Below, piece by piece: positions 1 to 6,347 of a stretch of DNA of 9,042 nucleotides. The translations under genes and the position numbers were made by a program. Within the stretch, counting starts at the first letter, position 1; every line of letters starts with the position of its first letter. The DNA comes from an uncultured Eubacteriales bacterium (GTDB lineage Bacteria > Bacillota > Clostridia > Oscillospirales > Feifaniaceae): positions 1 to 9,042 of the forward strand of contig CABRXB010000032.1 in the NCBI GenBank assembly GCA_902474785.1, given 5' to 3'. The notes below the pieces were generated by a model. It searched no databases. It was not told where the DNA came from and saw only the letters and a program-made list of their open reading frames with translations.

Positions 1-264
1 TGCAAAGGGGCAGGCAAAGCCGATGGGCGTCCCCTTTTGGATACAGGAGGCAAAGGCGATGGTGTCGGCCCCGCGGCGTGCGAGCTCTCTGGCGCGCAGC
101 ACCGCTTTTTTCCCGGGGCATCCCCCGCAGGAGACAAAACCGACCACGTCGATGTCGCCGGGGACATCTGAAAAGGCGCCGCGCCGTTCGCGGATGGCGG
201 CAAAGTCGGTGGAGCCGGGACAGTAGTCTTCCGTTTGCATACAGCGGATGATGCCCACTTTCAT
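1..264 (-). CDS. CGGC-domain protein, N-terminal 88 residues (3' end outside window)
   Basis: The visible N-terminal part starts MKVGIIRCMQTEDYCPGSTD and matches the CGGC-domain family, small proteins of unknown function thought to bind metal or act in redox chemistry because of conserved cysteines. The defining SCGGCPGKK motif lies at residues 45-53 (Cys46 and Cys49). Other family-like cysteines are Cys8, Cys15, Cys75 and Cys85, in stretches resembling IIRC, CPG, ASCI and CPF. The start at 264 is supported by GGGAGGA at 271-277, six bases upstream. The family usually has about 110-130 residues, so roughly the last quarter or more lies beyond position 1. No partner gene is visible: the nearest gene upstream is more than 700 bases away, so it is probably transcribed alone, though I cannot see a clear promoter. 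The family assignment is confident; any molecular function is unproven. Confidence 0.88.
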   Translation of the reverse strand, partial: MKVGIIRCMQTEDYCPGSTDFAAIRERRGAFSDVPGDIDVVGFVSCGGCPGKKAVLRARELARRGADTIAFASCIQKGTPIGFACPFA

Positions 265-297
265 GTTGAATCCTCCCAGTATGATGTTGCGTTGTCG

Positions 298-316
298 GCA
301 AAGCGGTTGGCTTTGC
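298..316 (-). repeat. Small inverted repeat upstream of the CGGC gene
   Basis: Perfect 7-bp arms GCAAAGC and GCTTTGC are separated by five bases. The hairpin lies about 20 bases upstream of the ribosome site of the CGGC gene, so it would fall in its leader if transcription starts further upstream. There is no T-tract, so it is not a terminator. The same 7-base arms recur inside the 15-bp hairpin at 6413-6449. Confidence 0.4.
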
Positions 317-583
317 GCCGCGCGGCTTTTTGCGACAACAGAAGATGAGAGCATGGTGCAATGGCGAAAAAAGCGGTGCTCTTTTCAGCGGTGGTGCTTG
401 GCACAGTTGTACCGTCCGCCTCGCACACGACATGGACAGCGCCATGTGCGATGCCGTAGCGACCGAATCCGATGAAACAACTTCTGGAAAGTCGCCGCCT
501 AATACAGTCCAATGCGAGGGATATGACGACAACTGCACACAATCGGGTTCAGGGCGCGCTCTGTCCCAGCACCGCGCTTTGGT

Positions 584-635
584 CCCTGTGCAGCGACCCG
601 GCGCGGTGCTTGACGAAGGCCGCAGGCTGGCGTTC
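584..635. repeat. Direct repeat, copy 1 (52 bp)
   Basis: This unit starts CCCTGTGCAGCGACCCGGCG and ends GCCGCAGGCTGGCGTTC. It is repeated 78 bases further on at 662-711. The copies differ by a 2-base indel and by TG versus CA in the middle. The indel changes the reading frame between copies, which argues against a conserved coding repeat. Confidence 0.8.
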
Positions 636-661
636 ATGCGTGCATCGCATCTTATCTCGGC

Positions 662-711
662 CCCTGTGCAGACCCGGCGCGGCACTTGACGAAGGCCGCA
701 GGCTGGCGTTC
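662..711. repeat. Direct repeat, copy 2 (50 bp)
   Basis: Second copy of the unit at 584-635, two bases shorter near its left end and with CA in place of TG in the middle. The longest identical run covers the right-hand part, from CTTGACGAAGGCC to GGCTGGCGTTC. A shorter, weaker echo of the right end (ACAGGCTGGCGG) is seen near 772-783, which may be a decayed third copy or chance. Confidence 0.8.
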
Positions 712-938
712 CTGGCGTTGCGCCGGGCCTCGCTCCCGCGCAGCGACACTACGCCATGCGTTCGATCAGGACACAGGCTGGCGGATCACAGCATGGAACC
801 GCGCCTTGGCGCAGCGGGCCGACAGGGGACTTAAAGAAACGCCGCGGGAAGGCAGACAGTCGACATTCAGCCGTTCGCACAACGGTCGTCACAATGTTCT
901 GGTAAATAAGCAGCCGCCACCCGGTCAGGCGAGCCGGC

Positions 939-956
939 AAAAGCAGCGCCTGCTGC
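939..956 (-). terminator. Weak terminator-like hairpin after the zinc-ribbon gene
   Basis: On the minus strand GCAGC, a four-base loop AGGC and GCTGC are followed directly by TTTT. It lies about 30 bases after the stop of the zinc-ribbon gene, where the dtd-MBL-hemZ-zinc-ribbon unit would be expected to end. The stem has only five pairs and the T-tract only four bases, so termination would be inefficient; this is a tentative call. Confidence 0.35.
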
Positions 957-986
957 AATGGAGCTTGAACAGCCGTCACGCTGTGA

Positions 987-1517
987 TTATCTCGCGTCCT
1001 CCGAGGTCGGCTCGGGTGCGGGTTCGTCTGTCTCTCCCAGATCGGCCGCCTCTTCCGGAGTTACAACGGAGACCTCAGGCGCTTCAAAAGGCGTCTTTTG
1101 CTCAGAGGTCTCGGGCTCTGCGGCGGCGTGGCCGTCGGCAGGCGCAGCCTGCACATCGGGGACGATTTTTGCCCCGCAGATCTGACAAAACATCGCCTTT
1201 TTGGAGACCTCGCGGCCGCAGGCCGGGCAGACAGGGGATGCAGCCTGTGCATTCTTTTGGCGCTTGAGCTGTTCGAGCTCCTGCTCACAGGCCTCAATCA
1301 TGGCGGAGAGCGCCTCAGGCGTCAGCCGTTCGCTCTCGCCTCTGGAGGATTCATAGACCGATTTGCCGAGCTCACGGTAGAGGTCGGCAAGCTCATTTTC
1401 CTTGGCCGAAATGTCAAAGGTCAGTTTGGTGCTTTTGCGCAGGCTGTGAACAGTCTGCGTCATGGCGTCGCCCGCCTTCTTGAGCGTTCCCAAAATCTCG
1501 TTTTTATCCAGTGCCAT
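987..1517 (-). CDS. Coiled-coil zinc-ribbon protein with acidic tail
   Basis: The product has 176 residues and no signal peptide or membrane segment. Residues about 1-92 are charged and helix-prone (starting MALDKNEILGTLKKAG), with a likely coiled coil around 38-92. A compact zinc ribbon follows, with cysteine pairs 97/100 and 111/114 (CPAC and CQIC). Residues about 121-176 form a Pro/Glu/Ala-rich acidic tail, probably disordered. Such helical zinc-ribbon proteins are common in Clostridia and have no settled function; the ribbon suggests binding to protein or nucleic acid (inference). An upstream in-frame ATG at 1553 would add 12 residues, but AGGAGG at 1525-1530 sits seven bases before the ATG at 1517, which decides the start. 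The gene follows hemZ after 72 bases without a terminator and may be the last gene of that operon. Confidence 0.85.
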   Translation of the reverse strand: MALDKNEILGTLKKAGDAMTQTVHSLRKSTKLTFDISAKENELADLYRELGKSVYESSRGESERLTPEALSAMIEACEQELEQLKRQKNAQAASPVCPACGREVSKKAMFCQICGAKIVPDVQAAPADGHAAAEPETSEQKTPFEAPEVSVVTPEEAADLGETDEPAPEPTSEDAR

Positions 1518-1536
1518 AAAACAACCTCCTTGTTGT

Positions 1537-1552
1537 TGGGGCGGCAGCCCCA
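1537..1552 (-). promoter_or_regulatory. Hairpin just upstream of the zinc-ribbon gene's ribosome site
   Basis: Six perfect base pairs (TGGGGC with GCCCCA) enclose a four-base loop. It lies six bases upstream of the AGGAGG of the zinc-ribbon gene, between hemZ and that gene. No T-tract follows on the minus strand, so it is not a normal terminator. It could stabilise a processed mRNA end or influence ribosome access; this is inference from position only. Confidence 0.4.
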
Positions 1553-1589
1553 CTTTCTTGCATATGCTTGATTTTCCGCAACGTCCTGG

Positions 1590-3023
1590 TCAGATGCTTT
1601 GAAGCAGGGAGAGAAGCGTTTTTGTGTTGTGGCGCAGCTTCTCCTTGTCGCGGATGTACTCGTGAAAGTGCTTGTTGTGGAACACGCGCTCGATTTTTCC
1701 GCCCGGCAGCCCCACCACCTTGGAGACGCCGCCGGCGCCCATGGCCACAATGCTCTGGTACTCACCCATGATATAGACGTTGTAAAGCCCCTGGGTGTGG
1801 GGCAGAGCATAGCCCACGTTTTCAAGGTTGCCCAGCGTGTTGCGCTGGCGGTAGAGATAGTATGGCGTGTATCCCGCCTCGTGCGTCACGCGGCTTGTGG
1901 TTTCCAGCATGGCAAAAATGTCGTTAGCCCCCTGGCGGGAGCGATCCATATCCTTGTATTCCAGGCGGGCGGCGCGCTTGAGCGAAAGCGAGTGGACGGT
2001 CAGGTTTTCCGGACGCAGCGCCGCCACCTCTTCGATGCTCTTTTGAAAGGATGCTACCGGCTCGCCCGGCAATCCTGCAATGAGGTCGACGTTGACGACC
2101 TGAAAGGGATAGGTGCGCGCCAGCGCAAAGCAGTCAAAAAAGTCCTGCGCCGAATGGGTGCGCCCGATGCGCCGCAGCGTGTCGTCGTCTGTGGTCTGGG
2201 GGTTGACGCTGATGCGGTCGGCCCCGCTCTCGACAATGGCCTCGAGCTTGTCGGCCGTGATGGTGTCGGGGCGACCGGCCTCCACCGTGAATTCGGACAG
2301 GGCGCCGACGTCGAGATATTTGGAGAAAAGGCCGAGCACGTCGCGCAGTTGGTCGGCCGTCAGCGTGGTGGGCGTTCCGCCGCCCATATAGACCGACTGC
2401 ACGGGAATGCCCGCCTGTGCGAGAGCGGCAAGCGTTTGCTCCATCTCCTCCATGAGCGCCTGCACATAGGCCGGGATAAAGCGCCCCTCCTTTTCCACGG
2501 AATGGGAGACAAAAGAGCAGTACGAGCAGCGCGACGGACAAAAGGGGATGCCCACATAGATGCTCACGGCGCGCGGGTTGAGCAGGGAGAGCGCCTCCTG
2601 TTCGCTGCGCAGCACCCCTGCGCACAGCATGGTCTTCTCCGGGGCGGTGTAGCAGTCAAGCAACAGTTTTTGCGCCGCCTGCTGCTCGGTCAACCCCGCA
2701 TCGAGCAGACGCCTGACCAGCTTGGCAGGGCGAATGCCGGTCAAAGTGCCCCAGGGCGGGGAGATGCCCGTGAGCTGTGCCCCGGCCTGATAAAAGCTGC
2801 GTGCCAGCGCCGCCGCCGGCTGTTCGTCGGGCCGCGCCTCGTCCTGGGCGCTGGCGCTGACCCCGTGGGCCGTGATGCTGGTGAAGGCAGTGCGCCCTTC
2901 AAGGCGGGAGGTTGCAGACAGCCCGTCTTCCAGTTGGGCCGAAAATCCCGCGGCGGGGAAAAAGAGCAGCGCCAGCGTTTCGATCAGATAACGCTCGTCG
3001 TGCCCTTGCAGCGTCAGTTTCAT
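1590..3023 (-). CDS. hemZ: HemZ, coproporphyrinogen dehydrogenase-like radical-SAM protein
   Basis: The 477-residue product belongs to the HemN/HemW/HemZ radical-SAM group. The HemZ-type signature WGTLTGIRPAKL lies at 91-102, the 4Fe-4S cluster motif CPSRCSYC at 162-169 (Cys162, Cys166, Cys169), the SAM-binding GGGTP at 214-218, and a C-terminal stretch RQRNTLGNLENVGY at 392-405 typical of HemZ. HemZ is annotated as an oxygen-independent coproporphyrinogen III dehydrogenase, but its activity is less well established than that of HemN, and no other heme gene is visible here. The length is about usual for the family. The start ATG overlaps the TGA of the MBL hydrolase gene by 4 bases (ATGA), and I see no good ribosome site before it, so translation probably depends on coupling. 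It sits in a dtd-MBL-hemZ order familiar from Clostridia. Confidence 0.93.
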   Translation of the reverse strand: MKLTLQGHDERYLIETLALLFFPAAGFSAQLEDGLSATSRLEGRTAFTSITAHGVSASAQDEARPDEQPAAALARSFYQAGAQLTGISPPWGTLTGIRPAKLVRRLLDAGLTEQQAAQKLLLDCYTAPEKTMLCAGVLRSEQEALSLLNPRAVSIYVGIPFCPSRCSYCSFVSHSVEKEGRFIPAYVQALMEEMEQTLAALAQAGIPVQSVYMGGGTPTTLTADQLRDVLGLFSKYLDVGALSEFTVEAGRPDTITADKLEAIVESGADRISVNPQTTDDDTLRRIGRTHSAQDFFDCFALARTYPFQVVNVDLIAGLPGEPVASFQKSIEEVAALRPENLTVHSLSLKRAARLEYKDMDRSRQGANDIFAMLETTSRVTHEAGYTPYYLYRQRNTLGNLENVGYALPHTQGLYNVYIMGEYQSIVAMGAGGVSKVVGLPGGKIERVFHNKHFHEYIRDKEKLRHNTKTLLSLLQSI

Positions 3024-3649
3024 AACGGCTTGAAGAAGGGGTTGTTGGCCTTCTCGTGGGAAAGGGTGCTGAACTCCTCGTGTCCTGGGAGGATTTGAAG
3101 ATCCTCCTCAATGGCGCCCAGCACCACCGAGATCGAGTGGCGCAGCTCGGCCGCCGAGCCGCCGGGGAAATCGGTGCGGCCAACGTCGTCGTGAAAGAGC
3201 GTGTCGCCCGTGAAGAGATAGGGGTCGGCGCGCAGGCAGATGCCGCCCTTTGTGTGGCCGGGGGTGTGCAGCACCTCGAGGGTGATATTGCCCACCTGCA
3301 GCCGGTCGCCGTGGTGCAGCAGAAGCTCGGGCGCGGCGGGTTCGAAGGTCAGCCCACTGCCGCGAAACATCGAGCGCGCCTCGTCTGAGGTCAAAAAGTG
3401 GGCGTCGGCCTCGTGGATGGCGACTTGGCCGCCAAAGCGACGTTTGACCTGCCCGAGCAGGGCGGTGTGGTCGCCGTGCCCATGGGTTGCGATGAGATAT
3501 TTGAGCTTGTAGGGGCACTGTTCCAGATAGGAGAAGAGATCCGGATTGAGAAAGCCGGGGTCGATCAGGGCCGCTTCGCCGCTGGTTTCATCCATGAGGA
3601 TATAGGTGTTGACAAACATCATGGAGCTCGAAATGTGGTGTAATTTCAT
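3020..3649 (-). CDS. MBL-fold metallo-hydrolase (glyoxalase II-like)
   Basis: This 209-residue cytosolic protein is a metallo-beta-lactamase-fold hydrolase. The metal motif THGHGDH lies at 55-61 (His56, His58, Asp60, His61). Further ligands are His132 in TPGHTKG, Asp149 in FTGDTLF and His190 in LPGHEEF, so the full two-metal set is present. Such small stand-alone members resemble glyoxalase II and often hydrolyse thioesters such as S-lactoylglutathione analogues; the substrate here is not known. The start at 3649 is chosen because AGGAGG at 3659-3664 lies nine bases upstream and the protein then begins MKLHHISSSMMFVNTYILMD as in relatives; an ATG at 3682 would place 11 atypical residues in front. 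It follows dtd by 29 bases and overlaps hemZ by 4, so the three genes are almost certainly one operon. Confidence 0.93.
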   Translation of the reverse strand: MKLHHISSSMMFVNTYILMDETSGEAALIDPGFLNPDLFSYLEQCPYKLKYLIATHGHGDHTALLGQVKRRFGGQVAIHEADAHFLTSDEARSMFRGSGLTFEPAAPELLLHHGDRLQVGNITLEVLHTPGHTKGGICLRADPYLFTGDTLFHDDVGRTDFPGGSAAELRHSISVVLGAIEEDLQILPGHEEFSTLSHEKANNPFFKPL

Positions 3650-3678
3650 AGACAGTCTCCTCCTTTGGGTATAGTGTG

Positions 3679-4131
3679 TCAAAAGCTGTTGTCGCCCTTC
3701 TCGACGATGAGCGTGATGGGCCCGTCGTTGAGCAGCGAGACCTTCATATCGGCGCCAAACACGCCGCTTTGCACGGGGATTCCCCGGTCTTTGAGCGTCT
3801 GCTTGAAGAGCTCAAACAGAGGGATGGCGCGCTCAGGGCGCTCGGCCTTGATAAAGGAGGGACGATTTCCCTTGCGGCAATCCCCCGCGATGGTGAAGTT
3901 GGGAACCACCAGCACCGCGCCGCCCACCTCGGAGAGCGCCTTGTTGAGCTTGCCGTTTTCGTCCTCGAACACGCGCAGGTTGCCCACCTTTTCGGCAAGC
4001 TGACGGCAATCCTCCTCGCTGTCGCCGCTCCAGACGCCGAGCAGCACCAAAAAGCCTTTTTCAATGGCGCCCACCGTGGCGCCGTCGATCGTGACGCTGG
4101 CATTTGCCACGCGCTGAACCACTGCTTTCAT
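3679..4131 (-). CDS. dtd: D-aminoacyl-tRNA deacylase Dtd
   Basis: The 150-residue product is a full-length Dtd, the trans-acting proofreading enzyme that cleaves D-amino acids (and glycine misattached to tRNA-Ala) from tRNA. The N-terminus MKAVVQRVANASVTIDG is typical. The second family motif, NDGPIT at 135-140, carries the Gly-Pro pair (Gly137, Pro138) that as a cis peptide excludes L-amino acids. DCRKGNRPSF at 84-93 and GVFGADMKVSL at 123-133 are also well conserved. The first motif, usually SQFTL, reads PNFTI here (77-81), a change worth noting. AGGAGG at 4141-4146 lies nine bases before the ATG. A strong terminator of the preceding gene lies just upstream of this ribosome site, so expression requires read-through or a promoter inside the end of fakA. 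It is followed closely by the MBL hydrolase. Confidence 0.96.
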   Translation of the reverse strand: MKAVVQRVANASVTIDGATVGAIEKGFLVLLGVWSGDSEEDCRQLAEKVGNLRVFEDENGKLNKALSEVGGAVLVVPNFTIAGDCRKGNRPSFIKAERPERAIPLFELFKQTLKDRGIPVQSGVFGADMKVSLLNDGPITLIVEKGDNSF

Positions 4132-4160
4132 GGAAGATGTCCTCCTTTTGGCTGGCTTTT

Positions 4161-4189
4161 AAAAAATGGGGCGGCGACACGCCGCCCCA
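4161..4189 (-). terminator. Strong intrinsic terminator between fakA and dtd
   Basis: On the minus strand a perfect 10-bp GC-rich stem (TGGGGCGGCG with CGCCGCCCCA) closes a three-base loop and is followed directly by six T. It starts nine bases beyond the fakA stop. Its T-tract ends only 14 bases before the AGGAGG of dtd, leaving no room for a promoter between them. It ends the asp23-fakA transcript and may also set how much transcription reaches dtd. Confidence 0.93.
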
Positions 4190-4197
4190 GGGCCTTT

Positions 4198-5862
4198 TTA
4201 TTCCACTGAAAGAATGTAGCTGTAAATGGGCTGGCCGCCGGGCATGACGGCGAGCTCAACCTTGGGGCCCAGTTTGCGCCTTGCCTGATCTTCGAGCTTG
4301 GACGCGACAGCGGGCGTCACGTCGGCGCCGGTGAAGATGTTGACAAATTCGGTGTTCTCGTCGACCATGGCGCCCAGCATTTTGAGCACCGCCTTTTCCG
4401 GCGTCTTTTCCAGCGCCAGCAGCTTTTTGCCGCTCAGCCCCATCATCTCGCCCTTTTTGACCTTGCGCCCGTCGATCTCGGAGTCGCGCACGGCGTAAGT
4501 CACCTGCCCGCTCTTGACGGCGCGGATGCCCTCGAGCATCGCGGCCTCGTTCTGGTCGGGCGAGAGCGTCTCATCGAAGCGGGTGAGGGCAGCCATGCCC
4601 TCGGGTATGGTGCGGCTGGGCAAAACCAGAACCTGTTTGTCGGTCATCTTGGCGGCCATCTGTGCCGTGAGGATGATGTTGGAATTGTTGGGCAGCACAA
4701 AGACGGTCTGCGCGGGCGTCGCGTCAATGGCTGCCAGAACATGCTCGATGGCGGGGTTCATGGTCTGCCCGCCCTCGACGATCTGGTCAACCAGAAAGTC
4801 GCGAAAGACGTTTGAGAGCCCCTCGCCGGGCGAGACCGCCACAAAGCCAAAGGGCTTTTCCGGGGCGGCGATGGTGCGGGTTTCAGGCGTCATCTGTGCG
4901 ACAAAGTCGCCATACTGCTCGATCATGTTTTCGATTTTGACGCCCGAAAGGTAGCCATATTTGAGCGCCTCCTGCAAGACGCGCCCGGGGGCGTTGCTGT
5001 GCACGTGCACTTTGATGATGCTGGCGTCGTCCACAAAAACCAGCGAGTCGCCCAGCTTGTCGAGGTAGGCGCGCAGGGTTTCGGGGTTTCTCAGGCGCTT
5101 GCTGTGGGTCTTGTTGATGAAAAACTCCGTACAGTAGGCGAACTTGATGTCCTCGGGGTTGAGGGCGGCAATGTCGATGCGCGGCGGCGCACCTGTGGCG
5201 TCGGCCTGCTGCGCGCCGGGCTTTTCCGGCGCGGCGTCGGCCTCGATTGGCACGCCGTCGATCAGAAAGCTTGCCATGCCCTCGATCATGCGCACATACC
5301 CCTGCCCGCCCGAGTCGACCACGCCCGCCTTCTTGAGAACCGGCAGCATGTCTGGGGTTTTGACAAGCGTCTGTTTTGCGGCGTCGAGCAGGCGGGTGAG
5401 CATGCCCTCGATGTCGGCTCCCTGCCGCGCCGCCTCCATCGCCTGTTCTGCGGCGACGCGCGAAACCGTGAGAATGGTGCCCTCGGTGGGCTTCATCACG
5501 GCCTTGTAGGCCGATTTCACGCCGGCGTCAAAGGCGGCGGCGAGTTTGACGGCGTCGGCCTCGTCGACCCCTGTGAGCTCCTTGGCAAAGCCGCGAAACA
5601 AAAGAGAGGTGATGACCCCTGAGTTGCCGCGCGCATTTTTGAGAAAGATGGAGGCGGCCAGATCCGCCACCTCGCCGCAGTTTCCCTGGGCGCTGCGCAG
5701 GGGGGCCGCGCCGCCCAGCAGCGTCATGGCCATATTGGTTCCGGTGTCGCCATCGGGCACGGGGAATACGTTGAGATCGTTGATCTCGTTTTTATATCGC
5801 TCCACGTTGCAAGCGCCCGATAAAATGGCGTCGCGCAGCAAAGCGCCGTTGATGGTGTTCAA
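4198..5862 (-). CDS. fakA: FakA/YloV-type fatty acid kinase, DAK2 domain protein
   Basis: The 554-residue product matches FakA, which phosphorylates fatty acids held by the FakB carrier so that the acyl-phosphate can enter phospholipid synthesis. The N-terminal DhaL/DAK2 kinase domain (about 1-200) has the Mg-ATP motif NVFPVPDGDTGTNM at 31-44 (Asp37, Asp39), ARGNSG at 77-82 and DSGGQGY at 183-189. The middle domain has YCTEF at 243-247 and KVHVHSNAPG at 284-293; from memory, a Cys and two His at these places bind a metal in FakA. The C-terminal domain (about 335-554) is the region that contacts FakB in studied FakA. No fakB (DegV) gene is in the window. The start codon is TTG, supported by AGGAGG at 5871-5876. 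It follows the Asp23 gene by 15 bases, like yloU-yloV in Bacillus, and ends at the terminator at 4161-4189. Confidence 0.94.
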   Translation of the reverse strand: MNTINGALLRDAILSGACNVERYKNEINDLNVFPVPDGDTGTNMAMTLLGGAAPLRSAQGNCGEVADLAASIFLKNARGNSGVITSLLFRGFAKELTGVDEADAVKLAAAFDAGVKSAYKAVMKPTEGTILTVSRVAAEQAMEAARQGADIEGMLTRLLDAAKQTLVKTPDMLPVLKKAGVVDSGGQGYVRMIEGMASFLIDGVPIEADAAPEKPGAQQADATGAPPRIDIAALNPEDIKFAYCTEFFINKTHSKRLRNPETLRAYLDKLGDSLVFVDDASIIKVHVHSNAPGRVLQEALKYGYLSGVKIENMIEQYGDFVAQMTPETRTIAAPEKPFGFVAVSPGEGLSNVFRDFLVDQIVEGGQTMNPAIEHVLAAIDATPAQTVFVLPNNSNIILTAQMAAKMTDKQVLVLPSRTIPEGMAALTRFDETLSPDQNEAAMLEGIRAVKSGQVTYAVRDSEIDGRKVKKGEMMGLSGKKLLALEKTPEKAVLKMLGAMVDENTEFVNIFTGADVTPAVASKLEDQARRKLGPKVELAVMPGGQPIYSYILSVE

Positions 5863-5870
5863 AATCGTCT

Positions 5871-5876
5871 CCTCCT
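5871..5876 (-). promoter_or_regulatory. Ribosome site that fixes a TTG start for fakA
   Basis: AGGAGG lies eight bases before the TTG at 5860-5862 and directly after the stop of the Asp23 gene. No ATG or GTG in frame is close to it, so TTG is the best start. The conserved N-terminus (NTINGALLRDAILSGACNV) begins right after it, which agrees. Confidence 0.8.
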
Positions 5877-5877
5877 G

Positions 5878-6228
5878 TCAGGATTTCATGTCGTCCACGC
5901 AGATGGTGACTTCATGGACGGTGAGCCCTGTGAGCTCCTCCACCGTGTAGCGCACCCGGTTGACGATGCTGCTCGACACCGCTGCGATGTTCAGGCCGTA
6001 AATCACGACAATGTGCAGTTCAATGGACACCATGTCCTCCCCGACGGGGATGACGCGCACGCCTTTGTCAAGGCGGTTTCGCTTAAAAAGAGAGACCAGA
6101 TTTTCCACAGAGTCCTTGGCGGCCATTCCAGCCACGCCAAAGCACTCGTTGACAGCACGGCCCACAATGGTCTCGAGGACTTCGCCGGAGATGGTGATCT
6201 CCCCGAGAGCGGTTTCCAGTTTCACCAT
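5878..6228 (-). CDS. Asp23/Gls24 family envelope stress protein (YloU-like)
   Basis: The 116-residue product is an Asp23/Gls24 domain along its whole length, with the family features ITISGEVLETIVGRAVNECFG written here in two parts: ITISGEVLETIV at 11-22 and GRAVNECFGVAGMA at 23-36. The C-terminal half has VSIELHIVVIYGLNI and NRVRYTVEELTGL, again typical. It matches the YloU branch, whose gene lies directly before fakA/yloV in many Firmicutes; the link suggests a role at the cell envelope with lipid synthesis, but the mechanism is not known. The start at 6228 has GGGAGGT at 6234-6240. An in-frame ATG at 6264 with a weaker AAGAGG nearby would add 12 residues not usual for the family. A strong promoter lies about 90 bases upstream. 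Confidence 0.93.
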   Translation of the reverse strand: MVKLETALGEITISGEVLETIVGRAVNECFGVAGMAAKDSVENLVSLFKRNRLDKGVRVIPVGEDMVSIELHIVVIYGLNIAAVSSSIVNRVRYTVEELTGLTVHEVTICVDDMKS

Positions 6229-6262
6229 ATCGCACCTCCCATGCGTATTGTTTGGAATATCC

Positions 6263-6287
6263 ATAAGCAAACCTCTTGGCTGCTTAT
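6263..6287 (-). repeat. Inverted repeat in the asp23 leader
   Basis: Perfect 7-bp arms (ATAAGCA with TGCTTAT on the minus strand) enclose an 11-base loop. It lies in the predicted untranslated leader, about 35 bases before the chosen start, and its loop holds the weaker AAGAGG site of the alternative upstream ATG. It could hide that start or simply be chance; the stem is AT-rich and weak. Confidence 0.35.
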
Positions 6288-6314
6288 CGAATTTGCCTGT
6301 AAGAATTTCAATTT

Positions 6315-6343
6315 AGTATAGCACAGTTTTCCTGTAATAACAA
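6315..6343 (-). promoter_or_regulatory. Sigma-A promoter for the asp23-fakA operon
   Basis: On the minus strand the -35 box TTGTTA (6338-6343) and the -10 box TATACT (6315-6320) are separated by 17 bases. The -10 box is preceded by TGC, giving an extended -10 (TGnTATACT). This is five of six and four of six matches to the consensus with ideal spacing. Transcription would start near 6308, giving a leader of about 80 bases. The spacer holds a small palindrome, ACAG-GAAAA-CTGT, which could be an operator but is too short to claim. Confidence 0.8.
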
Positions 6344-6347
6344 GTAA

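Larger units (their letters stand above)
265..986. other. Long intergenic gap without a convincing gene
   Basis: About 720 bases separate the CGGC gene from the zinc-ribbon gene. Open frames occur on both strands, but none has a good ribosome site together with a recognisable or compositionally plausible protein, and several overlap one another. The stretch holds a near-identical direct repeat (584-635 and 662-711), a small hairpin just upstream of the CGGC gene (298-316), and a weak terminator-like hairpin after the zinc-ribbon gene (939-956). A minus-strand frame at 261-542 runs into the CGGC start, but it is arginine- and serine-rich and matches nothing I know. The region could be a decayed gene, a regulatory leader or an untranslated RNA; the sequence does not decide this. 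Confidence 0.6.

Noticed and set aside
261..542. A 93-codon minus-strand frame ending at the CGGC start
   Set aside because: There is no good ribosome site at its ATG, no recognisable domain, and it overlaps the first bases of the CGGC gene in another frame. A real small gene here cannot be fully excluded.
584..711. CRISPR-like repeat
   Set aside because: Only two copies exist, the units are about 50 bp and of unequal length, and no cas gene is present.
871..885. Hairpin CCGTT-CGCAC-AACGG in the gap
   Set aside because: A 5-bp stem without a T-tract or nearby gene is expected by chance in this composition.
686..1267. A 193-codon plus-strand frame from the gap into the zinc-ribbon gene
   Set aside because: It is very Arg-rich, lacks a ribosome site and overlaps the zinc-ribbon gene antisense, so it looks like a chance frame.
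1599..3098. A 499-codon open frame on the plus strand, opposite hemZ
   Set aside because: It is antisense to a well-recognised radical-SAM gene, has no ribosome site I can accept, and its protein is Arg/Ala/Gly-rich with no motif. GC-rich genes often give such long antisense frames.
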